Positions 1-8,614 of a stretch of DNA of 64,000 bases are shown here, in pieces. Source of the stretch: Chitinasiproducens palmae (lineage in GTDB: Bacteria > Pseudomonadota > Gammaproteobacteria > Burkholderiales > Burkholderiaceae). The stretch lies in the NCBI RefSeq assembly GCF_900095735.1, contig NZ_FNLO01000002.1, forward strand, positions 323,626-387,625, given 5' to 3'. Under the pieces are notes generated by a model, which had not been told where the DNA came from, ran no database searches, and saw nothing but the letters and a program-made list of their open reading frames with translations. Every line of letters starts with the position of its first letter. The first letter of the stretch is position 1. A program made the position numbers and the translations under genes.

Positions 1-346
1 CGAACTTCACGCCCGCGCCGCGCAGCCTGTCCGCCGCCGACTGCCATTGCACCATCGACAGCACCACACCGAAGTGGCGCACGGGCACGGCATCGCCATC
101 CACGGCGCTGGTCTGGCGATGACCCGCCTCCTCCGGCGCGTAATGCGCGACGATCTGATGACCGTAGAAGTTGAAATCCACCCAGTCGGGCGCGCTGCGG
201 CCTTCCGGACAGCCCAGCAGGTCGCCATAGAATTCGCGTGCGGCGGCGATGCTGTGCACGGGAAAAGCGAGATGGAAGGGGCACAAGGGCAACTGATCGG
301 GGCCATGGCCGGCCGTCGTGTGCGCAGTCGAAGCGTCGGGTGACAT
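1..346 (-). CDS. VOC (glyoxalase/dioxygenase fold) family protein, 3' end cut by window
   Basis: Reading the minus strand from the ATG at 346 gives an open frame to the window edge. It begins [15 protein letters not shown] and continues through [34 protein letters not shown] and VRHFGVVL. The sequence of a short beta strand, then an A-x-x-FY-x-x-LLG helix, then paired strands is typical of the vicinal oxygen chelate superfamily, whose members bind a metal with His/Glu residues. About 115 residues are visible and the C-terminus lies outside the window. It is divergent from the LysR gene that follows, so that regulator may control it. The substrate cannot be inferred. Confidence 0.8.
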   Translation of the reverse strand, partial: MSPDASTAHTTAGHGPDQLPLCPFHLAFPVHSIAAAREFYGDLLGCPEGRSAPDWVDFNFYGHQIVAHYAPEEAGHRQTSAVDGDAVPVRHFGVVLSMVQWQSAADRLRGAGVKF

Positions 347-499
347 GAGGTTCTCGGTGGGGGTTCTCGTTAGGATTTCGCCGGAAGCGGGCACCGCGCG
401 GTTGCCCGCCCCAGCGCTGACACCGAACAGTCTACAAATAGCCGAATCGATCGCAAAACGATATATTTTTGCCCTTGTCATCACGAAATTCGATCGATC

Positions 500-1348
500 A
501 TGATGCGTGAACTGCGTACCTTCCTCGCGGTGGTGCGGCACGGCACGTTCGCGCGCGCCGGCACACAGGTGGGTCTGACACAATCCGCGGTCAGCGCGCA
601 GATCCAACGTCTGGAAGAAGAACTGGGCGTCTCCTTGTTCCATCGAACAGGCCGGGCAGCGACGCTCAGCGAGGCCGGCCGCCAGGCCGTGCCGGCCGCC
701 GAGGCGGTGCTCGCGGCGTTCGCGACCTTGGCCGATCGCGCTGGTGCCATCGAGGATTTCGGCCTGTTACGCATCGGTGCCATCGCTTCCGCGCAGGCGT
801 CGGTGCTGGTCAGCGCGATCGAACGCTTCCGCGCCGCGGCGCCGGGCTGGCGGGTGCGGATCACGCCGGGAGTGTCGCTGAACCTGCTCGCCCAGGTTGA
901 CGGCGGCGAGCTTGACGCTGCGGTGCTGGTCAAACCGCCCTTCACCCTGCCCGCCGAACTTCAAGCGCGGACACTGCTGCGCGAACCCTTCGTCCTGCTG
1001 GCGCCGGCGTCGATGGCAGGCCGTGCGTGGCGCGACGCGCTGCGCGTCGCACCGTTCGTACGCTACGACCGTGGCTCATTCGGGGGTCGGCTGGTCGAAC
1101 GTTTCCTCAAAAAAACGCGGATCGATGTCGACGAGGTGGTCGAACTCGATGAACTGCAGGCGATCGTTGGGCTCGTCGCGCGAGGCATCGGCGTCGCACT
1201 GCTGCCACACGCGGCGTCGCTGCACTTGCCGGGCGAGGTGGCGGTGCTGCCGCTCGGCGAGCACGCATTTCATCGCGAAATCGTGCTGGTACAGCGACGC
1301 GCCGCCGGTCAGTCCGCGATCGTCGCGCAGTTCGCCGACTGTCTTTGA
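500..1348 (+). CDS. LysR-family transcriptional regulator
   Basis: This 282-residue protein has a LysR-type winged helix-turn-helix at about residues 3-60 ([16 protein letters not shown], then [18 protein letters not shown]). An effector-binding domain of the type-2 periplasmic-binding fold follows. The length is slightly below the family's usual 290-320. The gene starts with a double Met at 500/503, and the N-terminus aligns well from there. It is divergent from the VOC gene across about 150 bp that contains AT-rich sequence and copies of ATCGATCG, which suggests a shared control region. The effector and targets are unknown. Confidence 0.9.
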   Translation: MMRELRTFLAVVRHGTFARAGTQVGLTQSAVSAQIQRLEEELGVSLFHRTGRAATLSEAGRQAVPAAEAVLAAFATLADRAGAIEDFGLLRIGAIASAQASVLVSAIERFRAAAPGWRVRITPGVSLNLLAQVDGGELDAAVLVKPPFTLPAELQARTLLREPFVLLAPASMAGRAWRDALRVAPFVRYDRGSFGGRLVERFLKKTRIDVDEVVELDELQAIVGLVARGIGVALLPHAASLHLPGEVAVLPLGEHAFHREIVLVQRRAAGQSAIVAQFADCL

Positions 1349-1440
1349 TGCGGCATCCGCGCGGGGGGTGCGCGGGCGGGTTGGCCAGCGGGTGCGAGGT
1401 CAACGCGCCGTTCGACGGCTCCTTCGACGTGTCGGACGCT

Positions 1441-1698
1441 TCAGGCAGGCGCAGTAAGACGTTCCAGGGTGTCCAGCCACCGGATCGCATGCTCGCGCTG
1501 CGTTCCGCACATCTCGGCCGAGGGCTGCAAGCCGGCGCAGAACGCCGGGCGTTCCGGCCGACCGAAAATCAGGCAGCCCATCGTGTCGTCCAACTGAACG
1601 CAGCGCACGCCGGCCGGCTTGCCATCGGGCATGCCGGGAATCGGAGAAGTGATTGAAGGGGCGATGCAGCAAGCGCCGCAGCCATCTCGGCATTCCAT
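1441..1698 (-). CDS. YkgJ-type cysteine cluster protein
   Basis: This is an 85-residue protein starting [11 protein letters not shown]. It carries the CxxxCGACC motif at the N-terminus and further Cys at about positions 33, 42, 54 and 64, which is the cysteine spacing of the YkgJ (CxxCxxCC-type, putative zinc or iron-sulfur) family. Members of this family are small soluble proteins of unresolved function. The ATG at 1698 is preferred because the cysteine cluster starts directly behind it, whereas the upstream extension of the frame is Arg/Ala-rich, unlike protein, and runs through tandem repeats. It is convergent with the LysR gene on the left. Confidence 0.8.
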   Translation of the reverse strand: MECRDGCGACCIAPSITSPIPGMPDGKPAGVRCVQLDDTMGCLIFGRPERPAFCAGLQPSAEMCGTQREHAIRWLDTLERLTAPA

Positions 1699-1754
1699 CG
1701 CGAGGTTCCAGTTCGGGAGCGCATTATGCACGGGCTCGGGTGCACGGGCGGAGC

Positions 1755-1791
1755 GTCCCGCCGCAGTCCCGCTGCAGTCCCGCTGCAGTCC
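1755..1791. repeat. 11-bp tandem repeat, about 3.4 copies
   Basis: Three consecutive units of GTCCCGCTGCA (first copy with one change) end in a partial unit. The array lies upstream of the Cys-cluster gene on its 5' side, so it could sit in that gene's leader. Confidence 0.8.
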
Positions 1792-2600
1792 GGCCGGAAT
1801 CCGCGCTGACCGCCGCGTTGCCTGCGGAGCGAAACATTGCAGCGCCGCGACGCCGCGCAGGCCAGCATGCTTTTTTGCCAACCAGGAGAAACAGCGATGC
1901 TTGGCCGTTCGATTATCCGGCGGAGGGACGCTGGTGCGCGCGGCGCGCCAGCGGCACCAGACCACCGCGCCGCACGCCGCGGCTCGCCGTGCGAGTATGC
2001 CTTACGCATGCAAATTGCGCTGCGTCTGGTGCAGCGCGCCAACGCCGAACTGTTCGCCCGCTTTGGCCCGCTGCCCCTGCCCGACGACCTGCAGCGACTC
2101 ACCGATCGCCAATATCGAGACATGCGCGCGCTGCAGCCGGACCCGCCGCATGCCCGGCACTCATGGTCGAGCGACGCCATCGCGCGACTGTCGTACCCGT
2201 CGCGTTTCCCAGCGGCATTGGTCCGCGTCGCGGCCTGGACGCAGCGAAGCCTACAGCAAATCTTCGATCCGGCGCCGTCGCGTGCCGGCGGCGTCATCGA
2301 CGGCGCAACCGCGGCGCCGGACGGCGCACCTCGACAGCGCGCCAGCGATGCCCGTCCGACGCTTCGCACTGCATCGTCGACGAGTGCGACCCAGCTGGCC
2401 TCGCGCGCAACGCACGCGAACAAGACGATCAGCCGGTTGCGCTCGACAGTAACGGCACCGGCACATCCGAGCGCACGTCGCCCGCCGCGCCCGTGCGCCA
2501 TCATCGCGCGCGAGAAGGTGCGCCGTTGCCTGGGCCGTCCAGCCCTTGAAGCGCCATCGCTCCGACGCGCTGGCCACCCAGGTTTTCCTGCGTCGGCCGC

Positions 2601-2655
2601 TGTCGTGCCGCTGTCGTGCCGCTGCCGTGCCGCTGTCGCGCCGTTGCCGTGCCGG
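2601..2655. repeat. 11-bp tandem repeat, 5 copies
   Basis: Five head-to-tail units related to TGTCGTGCCGC cover this interval, with one to three substitutions in the later copies. It lies 25 bp beyond the stop codon of the minus-strand MFS gene, in a position where a terminator might be expected. Confidence 0.85.
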
Positions 2656-2679
2656 TGACGTCGCGTGTCGAAAAGGCCG

Positions 2680-3819
2680 TCAAGCGAGATGACGGCAGTA
2701 ACGCCACCCACAAAGCGCCGAGCCTGCCGCGCATACGGCCAGCGTGAGGCCCAGGTTCTGCCCCCAACCAGCCAGCGCAAGCCCGATGGCGATCAGCGTG
2801 TAGTACGCGAGTCCCAGGATCGCGCCAGCACTGCCGCGCTGGTCGCTATAGCCGGCAAGCGCTCGACCAAGGACGACCGGCACAACCAGGGCGAAACCCA
2901 GCGAAACCAAACTCATCGCGGGCACGCACCAGATCGTCCGGCTAAGCGGCAGGCTCAACGCGGCACCCGTTGCGCCTGCCGCCAGGCCCAGGCCGAGCAA
3001 TACGGGCTCGCCCGCGCCGCGACGCCGGAGCGCGGCGCCGCCGCGCCCGCCAGTGAGCGAACCGACTGCAAGCGCCACGCCCCCCCACACCAACGAGCCA
3101 GCGGGCAGCCCCGCACGGTGAAAAAGCGACGGCGCGAGCGCGTAGAAGCTGAACAAGCCAACGTTTTGCGCCGCGATGAGCAAGGCCGCCAGGGCGATCT
3201 GGGGGTCTCGCGCCATTCGCGCGATCGTCCGCGAGAACGCCGGCGTACGCACGTTGTCAGCCCGCGTCTCGCGAAGCAGGTAAGCGCAGCCGATCAGCAA
3301 TAATCCGGCAAGCGCAAGCAGTGCGACGAACACGCCGCGATAACCGAAACGCTGAACCAGCGCCGAGCCGCTCAGCAAGCCGATTGCCGGACTGAGCGCG
3401 AGCGCCACGCCGATCTGCGCGAACGCTTGAGCAAGGGCCCCGCCGCGCAATCGATCGCGCAACATGGTCTGCGTGACGACGGAACCAGCGGCGGCGCCGA
3501 AGGCCGACACGATCCGTGCAAACAACAGGACGGCGAAGTCGTGCGCAAACAGTGCTGCCAGCGATCCTGCCGCATAGACGGCCAAACCTGCCAGCAGCGC
3601 GGGGCGGCGACCCCATCGGTCGCTCAGCCAACCCCAGCTCAACACGCCGGCGGCGAACGACGCGAAATAACAGGACAGCGTCTGCGCTGCGACCTGCGGC
3701 GAAACACTGAAGGCGTGGCCGATGTCGACCAGCGCGGGACTGTAGACCGTCTCGACAATCTGCGGAAACACCAGCAGGGCAGTCAGCAAGGCAAGCGGCG
3801 GCGGGCGTGCTTCCATCAT
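2680..3819 (-). CDS. MFS transporter, drug/metabolite exporter-like (DHA1 type)
   Basis: About 380 residues with some 12 hydrophobic segments, matching the usual 12-helix major facilitator length. The loop after helix 2 reads GWLSDRWGRRPAL, the A-motif (G-x-x-x-D-R-x-G-R-R) of the family. A proton-driven antiport role at the inner membrane is typical of the Bcr/CflA-like group it resembles. The start is taken at the MMEARPPP doublet; an in-frame ATG 21 bp upstream (3840) would add seven residues. It is divergent from an AraC-type regulator, a common arrangement for regulated exporters. The substrate is not predictable. Confidence 0.88.
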   Translation of the reverse strand: MMEARPPPLALLTALLVFPQIVETVYSPALVDIGHAFSVSPQVAAQTLSCYFASFAAGVLSWGWLSDRWGRRPALLAGLAVYAAGSLAALFAHDFAVLLFARIVSAFGAAAGSVVTQTMLRDRLRGGALAQAFAQIGVALALSPAIGLLSGSALVQRFGYRGVFVALLALAGLLLIGCAYLLRETRADNVRTPAFSRTIARMARDPQIALAALLIAAQNVGLFSFYALAPSLFHRAGLPAGSLVWGGVALAVGSLTGGRGGAALRRRGAGEPVLLGLGLAAGATGAALSLPLSRTIWCVPAMSLVSLGFALVVPVVLGRALAGYSDQRGSAGAILGLAYYTLIAIGLALAGWGQNLGLTLAVCAAGSALCGWRYCRHLA

Positions 3820-3910
3820 CGTGGCTCCGGGAAAGCACACGATGGTAGTGACAGGCCGGGCCGGCGCGTTATATAAAGGAAGCCAGAAAATATTGAGAAT
3901 CGGTCAAACG

Positions 3911-4735
3911 ATGCCGCGACTTGCCACGCCTGCCTTCTTTGACCCGGATCCGCTCGGCGCGCCGGTGATCGGCGTCGCGGGGCAGTTGTCCGAGCACGAT
4001 TCCACCAGCCACCGGCACCGGATGGCCCAGATACTGTTCGCGGCGCGCGGCTGCGTTGCACTGCTATTGGGTACGCAGCAAAGCTATTGCATGCTTCCCC
4101 CTACCCGCGCTGCGTGGATTCCCGCTGGCGTGCCGCATCGCACGCGCATCGTCCACAGCGTCGAATATCGCTCAGTGTGGTTCGAGCCGTCGGACTTCCC
4201 GGGCATGCCGCGCGAGCCGCGGATTCTGCCGGTCAGCGCGCTGCTGAGCAGCCTGCTCGATCTCATGGCCGCAGCCCCGATCTCGACAGACTGGCATACC
4301 GGCAAGCCGGCTTTGATGGCGGCGCTCGCGTTGATAGAAATCAGCGACGCGGGCCGCGAGCCGATGCTGCTGCCACTCCCCAACGACCGGCGGTTGGCCT
4401 CGCTGACCGCCGATCTCGAAACGCTGCCACCGACCCTTGAGCAACTGGCGCAGCGCGTCGGCGCTAGCGTTCGAACCATTGGACGTATCTTTCAGCGCGA
4501 AACGGGTATGTCCTATCAGCAGTGGCGACGACAGTGGCGCCTGATGCGCGCCGTACAACTGCTGGCCAGCGGCGCCAGGCAGGGCACGGTAGCGGAGACA
4601 CTCGGCTTCGCCGGCGACAGTGCGTTCATCACGTTCTTTCGCTCGATGACCGGCGTCACGCCGCGCCGCTACCTGGACGGGCACGCCGCATTCGACGCAG
4701 CCCGGCGAACCGTGTCGGGCGACATCGTCCGATGA
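3911..4735 (+). CDS. AraC-family transcriptional regulator
   Basis: About 274 residues from MPRLATPAFF. The first half is a cupin-like sensing domain (H-R-H-R-M-A-Q-ILFAARG, then W-I-P-A-G-V-P-H). The last 100 residues are the double helix-turn-helix of AraC/XylS proteins, with LEQLAQRVGASVRTIGRIF and GFAGDSAFITFFRSMTGVTPRRY. The cupin-first layout with the HRHxxxQ signature resembles regulators that sit beside MFS pumps. It is divergent from the exporter gene, and the 91-bp intergenic region contains an AT-rich TTATATAAA. Control of the exporter is inferred from position. Confidence 0.88.
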   Translation: MPRLATPAFFDPDPLGAPVIGVAGQLSEHDSTSHRHRMAQILFAARGCVALLLGTQQSYCMLPPTRAAWIPAGVPHRTRIVHSVEYRSVWFEPSDFPGMPREPRILPVSALLSSLLDLMAAAPISTDWHTGKPALMAALALIEISDAGREPMLLPLPNDRRLASLTADLETLPPTLEQLAQRVGASVRTIGRIFQRETGMSYQQWRRQWRLMRAVQLLASGARQGTVAETLGFAGDSAFITFFRSMTGVTPRRYLDGHAAFDAARRTVSGDIVR

Positions 4736-4830
4736 CTGCAAATGGCGAGACGCGACGGGCCGGCCGACCGTATGCGGGTCCGCTCTGCTGGCGCCGTCGA
4801 TCGCCGCGCCGGGCGGGGTCGGAACACGTA

Positions 4831-5727
4831 TTACGTCCACGCGCGCACGACGGCGCGTGCCACGGCGGCAATCGCTGCGCTGCGCGCGCTTTCATCGATG
4901 CCGACGGCCCCGGTCAGATAGACCGCGATCGGCCATGGCGCGGTCCCGGGTGGTATGAGCACTGCCACGTCGTTCGACGTGCCGTGCCCACCCGAGCCGG
5001 TCTTGTCGGCCACCTGCCAGTTGCCGGGCACGCCCGCGCGGAGTTTGGCCCCGCCAGTGATATTGCCATTCATCCATCCCAGCAGCCGCTGCCGGCTGGG
5101 CGCGGAGAGCGCAGTGCCGTACAGCAGCGCCTTCACGTTGCTCGACATTGCGATCGGCGAGGTCGTGTCACGTGGATCGCCCGGTTTTGCCTCGTTCAAC
5201 GTCGTCTCGTTCCGATCGAGGCGCGTAACCGTATCGCCAAGCGAGCGCGCCAACGCCGTCACCCCGCGCGGGCCGCCCACGCTCGCGATCAGCAGGTTCG
5301 CCGCCGTGTTGTCGCTGAGCGTCATGGCCGCCACGCAGAGCGCCTCCAACGTCATGCCATCCGTGCCCGCATGCGGTTGCGTGGCCGGCGAATAGGTGAC
5401 GAGCGCCGAAGGCGCGAACGACACGAGACGGTCGAGCGTGTCGCGGCCCGCATCGACGCGCTGCAGCACGGCGCCGCATACCAGCAACTTGGCGGTCGAA
5501 CACATTGGGAAGCGCTCGCCGCCGCGATAGGCGAGACGCCGCCCGGACGCCGTATCTTCGACCGCCACCCCGAGCCGGCCGCCTGTTGCCGCTTCGATGC
5601 GCGCGAACTCCGCAGCGACGGAGCTCACGCTGGCGGGCGTCGCATTCGCCGACACCGCGGCGGCGCGTTGCACAGCGAGCATGGCGCCGGCTCCAGCGGC
5701 GAGCATGAAGCGGCGTCGAGCAGGCAT
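4831..5727 (-). CDS. class A beta-lactamase (PenA-like)
   Basis: This 298-residue periplasmic serine beta-lactamase hydrolyses beta-lactams through an acyl-enzyme. All class A motifs are visible: S77-T-A-K80, S138-D-N140, the E174-T-T-L-N178 omega-loop element and K242-T-G244. The N-terminus MPARRRFMLAAGAG resembles a twin-arginine leader, as known for Burkholderia PenA. Start 5727 is chosen because a GAGGA ribosome site lies about 7 bp upstream and the signal peptide follows directly. A Cys precedes the catalytic Ser, as in class A carbapenemases, but its disulfide partner after KTG is Gly, so no such disulfide is expected. No adjacent LysR-type PenR is seen. Confidence 0.93.
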   Translation of the reverse strand: MPARRRFMLAAGAGAMLAVQRAAAVSANATPASVSSVAAEFARIEAATGGRLGVAVEDTASGRRLAYRGGERFPMCSTAKLLVCGAVLQRVDAGRDTLDRLVSFAPSALVTYSPATQPHAGTDGMTLEALCVAAMTLSDNTAANLLIASVGGPRGVTALARSLGDTVTRLDRNETTLNEAKPGDPRDTTSPIAMSSNVKALLYGTALSAPSRQRLLGWMNGNITGGAKLRAGVPGNWQVADKTGSGGHGTSNDVAVLIPPGTAPWPIAVYLTGAVGIDESARSAAIAAVARAVVRAWT

Positions 5728-5966
5728 GGCAAGTCCTCGGGATGACAGCAAGATGCGGGACGCGGCGCATGTCGCCGAGCGCGTGGCTGCGCACCCTGCG
5801 CACAGCGGCAGAAGCATAACGCGGGCGCTGCGACAACGTAGCGTGCATCGCTGAGCCGCGCGGCGCCGCGTCCCTTACCCCGTGGCAAGCTGCCCCTGCG
5901 AGGCCGCCACGCCTGCCGCGCACCGTCGGCACGCCCGAAGCGCAGCCGACGCGCGGCAGATGGGCA

Positions 5967-6416
5967 CTACGTCCGCGCCGCCGTTTCTGCAGCCACTGCG
6001 AAACCTGTCTCCCGCAACGCGGCCTCGCACACCAGCTGGTCCTGTTGATAGTCGCCGCCGGAGACACCGATCCCACCAATGACGTGACCAGCCTCGACGA
6101 CCGCATAGCCACCGCCGACGGGCATCATGCGCGGCAGGTTGGCGAGCGGCGCGACCTTCGGATTGGCCACGTAGTCGTTCCAGACATGGGTTGGATAGCC
6201 ATAGGAAGCCGCGGTCCATGCCTTGTTGATCGCGACGTCAACGGTCAGAAACGGCGCGCCGTCGCCCCGCCGGAACGCGCGGAGGTTGCCCGTGGCGTCG
6301 GTCACCGCGACCGCGGTCTCGATGCCCAGCGCACTGGCGGCGTGGAACGCGGCGTCGAGCAGGCGCTCTGCCGCGGCAATGCCGATGCTGGGCATGGCGA
6401 TGGTGTTGTTGCTCAT
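5967..6416 (-). CDS. GlcG/HbpS family protein (DUF336)
   Basis: A 149-residue protein with the typical family run: AAERLLDAAFHAASALG near the N-terminus, VAVTDATGNL, FLTVDVAINKAWTAA and the Gly-rich end VIGGIGVSGGDYQQD. Family members include haem-binding HbpS and GlcG; many are encoded beside oxidoreductases and their role is often unknown. Its start overlaps the stop of the upstream alcohol dehydrogenase gene by 4 bp (ATGA), so the two are translationally coupled. The order on the minus strand is dehydrogenase, then this gene. Confidence 0.88.
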   Translation of the reverse strand: MSNNTIAMPSIGIAAAERLLDAAFHAASALGIETAVAVTDATGNLRAFRRGDGAPFLTVDVAINKAWTAASYGYPTHVWNDYVANPKVAPLANLPRMMPVGGGYAVVEAGHVIGGIGVSGGDYQQDQLVCEAALRETGFAVAAETAART

Positions 6417-7462
6417 TGTGCACGCTCGCCTTGTCGGACCGCTCCGGCATCAAAGCCCTCGACCACAATCTTGCCGCGTGCGCGGCCGCTTTCCAGCAGG
6501 GCGTGTGCCTTTCTCAGATTGGCGGCATCGATGGGCCGCAGCGTCTCGGTCAGCGTGCTGCGAATCCGTCCCGCATCCACCAGTTTCGCCACTTCGTCCA
6601 ACAGGTTGCCTTGCGCGGTCATGTCCGCCGTCTCGTACATCGAACGGGTGAACATGAACTCCCAATGCACGGACACCGATTTCCGCTTGAATGGATTGAC
6701 GACCAACGCTTGCGGATCGTCGATCAAGCCAAAGCGCCCTTGCGGCGCAATCAGTTCGACGATTTCGTCGACGTGGCGCTCGGTTTCGACCGCCGAGAAA
6801 ACGAAAGCCGGCGCACCGATGCCAAGCGCGCTGACCTGTTCGGCCAGCGGTCGGCTGTGGTCGATCACATGGTGAGCGCCCAGCGACCGCACCCAGTCGC
6901 GCGTTTCGGCACGGGAAGCGGTGGCGATGACGGTCAGGTCGGTCAGCGCGCGGACCAGCTGGATCGCAATCGAGCCAACCCCGCCGGCACCACCGACGAT
7001 CACGATGGCGTTGGCAGCACCGCGAACCGGACGCCGAACGTCGAGACGGTCGAACAGCAGTTCCCAGGCGGTTATCGCAGTGAGCGGCAACGCCGCGGCT
7101 TCGGCCACCGACAGCGTGGCGGGACGCTTGCCGACGATCCGTTCGTCGACCAGTTGAAACTCGCTGTTACTGCCCTGTCTGAGCAGCGAACCGGCATGCC
7201 AGACGCGGTCGCCAACCTTGAGGCGAGTGACCTCGTCGCCGATCGCCACGACCGTGCCGGCAGCGTCCCAGCCCAGCACCTTCCAATCTCCGTCCGCCGG
7301 CGACACGTTGCGGCGGATCTTGTAGTCGACCGGATTGACCGACACGGCCTCGACCGCGATGAGCACATCGTGTCCTGTTGGAGAAGGTTTCGGCAGCGTC
7401 GTGTCGACCAACGCATCCACCCGATTCAATGGCCCTGCTTTTTGATATCCAACTGCCTTCAT
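6413..7462 (-). CDS. zinc-type alcohol dehydrogenase family / quinone oxidoreductase-like protein
   Basis: A 349-residue MDR-superfamily protein. The GroES-like half holds VSVNPVDYKIRR and LGWDAAGTVVAIG. The Rossmann half holds VGGAGGVGSIAIQL, an NADPH-binding G-x-G-G-V-G. The structural four-Cys zinc loop and catalytic zinc Cys are absent, as in the YogA/ZADH-like quinone reductase branch. It probably reduces a quinone or enone using NADPH. It is first in a two-gene unit with the HbpS-like gene and divergent from an HxlR regulator, a classic pairing for electrophile- or quinone-induced oxidoreductases. Confidence 0.88.
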   Translation of the reverse strand: MKAVGYQKAGPLNRVDALVDTTLPKPSPTGHDVLIAVEAVSVNPVDYKIRRNVSPADGDWKVLGWDAAGTVVAIGDEVTRLKVGDRVWHAGSLLRQGSNSEFQLVDERIVGKRPATLSVAEAAALPLTAITAWELLFDRLDVRRPVRGAANAIVIVGGAGGVGSIAIQLVRALTDLTVIATASRAETRDWVRSLGAHHVIDHSRPLAEQVSALGIGAPAFVFSAVETERHVDEIVELIAPQGRFGLIDDPQALVVNPFKRKSVSVHWEFMFTRSMYETADMTAQGNLLDEVAKLVDAGRIRSTLTETLRPIDAANLRKAHALLESGRARGKIVVEGFDAGAVRQGERAQ

Positions 7463-7511
7463 GGCTTGACTCCGGTTGCGATGTCACGGAGCATAGGTCA
7501 GCGGTCGATTT

Positions 7512-7535
7512 CGCACATACGCACAAAATTCGCAC
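7512..7535. promoter_or_regulatory. possible operator: three CGCAC repeats between adh and hxlR
   Basis: Three copies of CGCAC at 7512, 7520 and 7531 lie in the 96-bp divergent intergenic region, embedded in AT-rich sequence. Proximity to both starts suggests binding by the adjacent HxlR protein or RNA polymerase; this is inference only. Confidence 0.25.
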
Positions 7536-7558
7536 GTAGTATCAAAAAGGATACCGTC

Positions 7559-7933
7559 ATGGCCAAGATTCGTCACTCGCGCTTCGACTGTAGCCCGGGC
7601 TGCTCGGTGGAAGCCGCGATCAGTCTGATCGACGGTAAATGGAAGTGCGTGATTCTCTTCCATCTGCTCGCCGGCACAATGCGCTTCAACGAGATTCGAC
7701 GCGTCGTGCCCTCGGTCACGCCCCGCATGCTGACCAACCAGTTGCGCGAGCTGGAGGAAGACCACTTGATCGAGCGAAAGGTTTATCCGCAGGTCCCACC
7801 GAAGGTTGAGTACAGCCTTTCGCCTCTTGGCCGGAGCATCGAACCCATCCTGCTTTCGTTGAAAGAATGGGGCGACCTGAATATCGGCCGCTTCGGCAAG
7901 CCGTTGGCGCCAGCCACCGCTGCCGCCACTTAG
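7559..7933 (+). CDS. HxlR-family transcriptional regulator
   Basis: A 124-residue winged-helix regulator. It has the family signature C-S-V-E-A-A-I-S-L-I-D-G-K-W-K near the N-terminus, then MRFNEIRRVVPSVTPRMLTN as the recognition region and LIERKVYPQVPPKVEYSLS as the wing. Two Cys (DCSPGC) lie just before the helix, and some HxlR/YodB proteins sense quinones or oxidants through such residues. ATG 7559 is preceded by AAAGGATA. It is divergent from the dehydrogenase gene, which it probably controls. Confidence 0.9.
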   Translation: MAKIRHSRFDCSPGCSVEAAISLIDGKWKCVILFHLLAGTMRFNEIRRVVPSVTPRMLTNQLRELEEDHLIERKVYPQVPPKVEYSLSPLGRSIEPILLSLKEWGDLNIGRFGKPLAPATAAAT

Positions 7934-8228
7934 TCCCGAACGCCGCATCACGAGTCCATACGCTATCGAGCGCTGAAAGTTCCGCGCGCGCTGCAGGCGG
8001 CGAACCGATGCCGTCTTTGTGCGCAGCGGGCAGGCAGGGCGTGCTACCGCGCCCACGTTTCGCCCGGGCGCCAGCCCGCTCGCGCGGATCTGCCTCCATT
8101 GCTGCGGAATGGTCACTGCGCTCGTCGACCATTGCGACCCGGTCCACAAGCGAACGCCACGATTGGTCCCCGCACTGACGGCTCCCGCCAGACAAACCAA
8201 ATGCAACGATCGGCGCCGGTCAGCGCCA
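7934..8228. other. intergenic stretch, nothing recognised
   Basis: This gap lies between the HxlR gene and a doubtful small minus-strand ORF. Only short Arg-rich frames cross it. I see no convincing gene, hairpin or RNA. Confidence 0.4.
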
Positions 8229-8525
8229 TCAGCGCGGATCACCGTTGCAGCGGCGCTCACATCGACGCGGATCGGCGTCGCCACGCGCACCGTCTGGGGC
8301 GGCCACCTGCTCTTCGCCGAGCTCGCCATTCTCGCCATTCTCGCCACTCTCGCCACTCTCACCTGTCGGCACCTGCTCGTCCACCATTGCGGTCACGACG
8401 GTTGCGGTGCTCCGCGCAGACCATGCGAGGACGATGCGTCGCGTCGGATCGCGCCGTCGAAGCCGCTGAACCGACGCGCGGGTTACGCTGTTTCTAGCGG
8501 CCGACGCCTCGGTTCGTTGCGCCAT
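8229..8525 (-). CDS. small hypothetical protein with Gly-Glu repeat
   Basis: A 98-residue frame whose ATG at 8525 has an AGGAG ribosome site about 8 bp upstream, the main reason for listing it. The N-terminal half is Arg/Ser/Thr-rich with a weakly hydrophobic stretch (RRIVLAWSARSTATVV). The middle is an acidic repeat, GESGESGENGENGELGEE, written by a 9-bp DNA tandem repeat. No family is recognised. It may be a real secreted or envelope peptide or a chance frame over a repeat. Confidence 0.35.
   Translation of the reverse strand: MAQRTEASAARNSVTRASVQRLRRRDPTRRIVLAWSARSTATVVTAMVDEQVPTGESGESGENGENGELGEEQVAAPDGARGDADPRRCERRCNGDPR
8322..8357. repeat. 9-bp tandem repeat, 4 copies
   Basis: Four head-to-tail units of CTCGCCATT/CTCGCCACT. 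Because 9 is a multiple of three, the array stays in frame in the small minus-strand ORF and encodes G-E-S/N steps. Confidence 0.85.
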
Positions 8526-8614
8526 CGCGAAAGCTCCTGGTACTACCCCGACCGGGGAAAGTCCCTACAAGGAAGCATTTGACGCTGCATAGCCTCAACC
8601 TCTACTCTGCGAAT

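Larger units (their letters stand above)
1699..2679. other. 981-bp stretch with no secure gene
   Basis: The gap between the Cys-cluster gene and the MFS gene holds two 11-bp tandem repeats and several long overlapping open frames on both strands. The most protein-like stretch is plus-strand 2008 to about 2280 (start MQIALRLVQRANAELFAR, about 90 residues with good third-position GC). After that the same frame becomes Ala/Arg/Thr-rich, and the coding look moves partly to another plus frame near 2370-2549. This could be a decayed or frameshifted gene or a rapidly evolving small protein. I recognise no family. Confidence 0.3.

Noticed and set aside
1569-2780. 403-residue minus-strand open frame
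   Set aside because: Arg/Ala-rich, overlaps the Cys-cluster gene in another frame and crosses two tandem repeats; no domain.
4831-5727. class A carbapenemase
   Set aside because: The Cys following the KTG motif needed for the typical disulfide is replaced by Gly.
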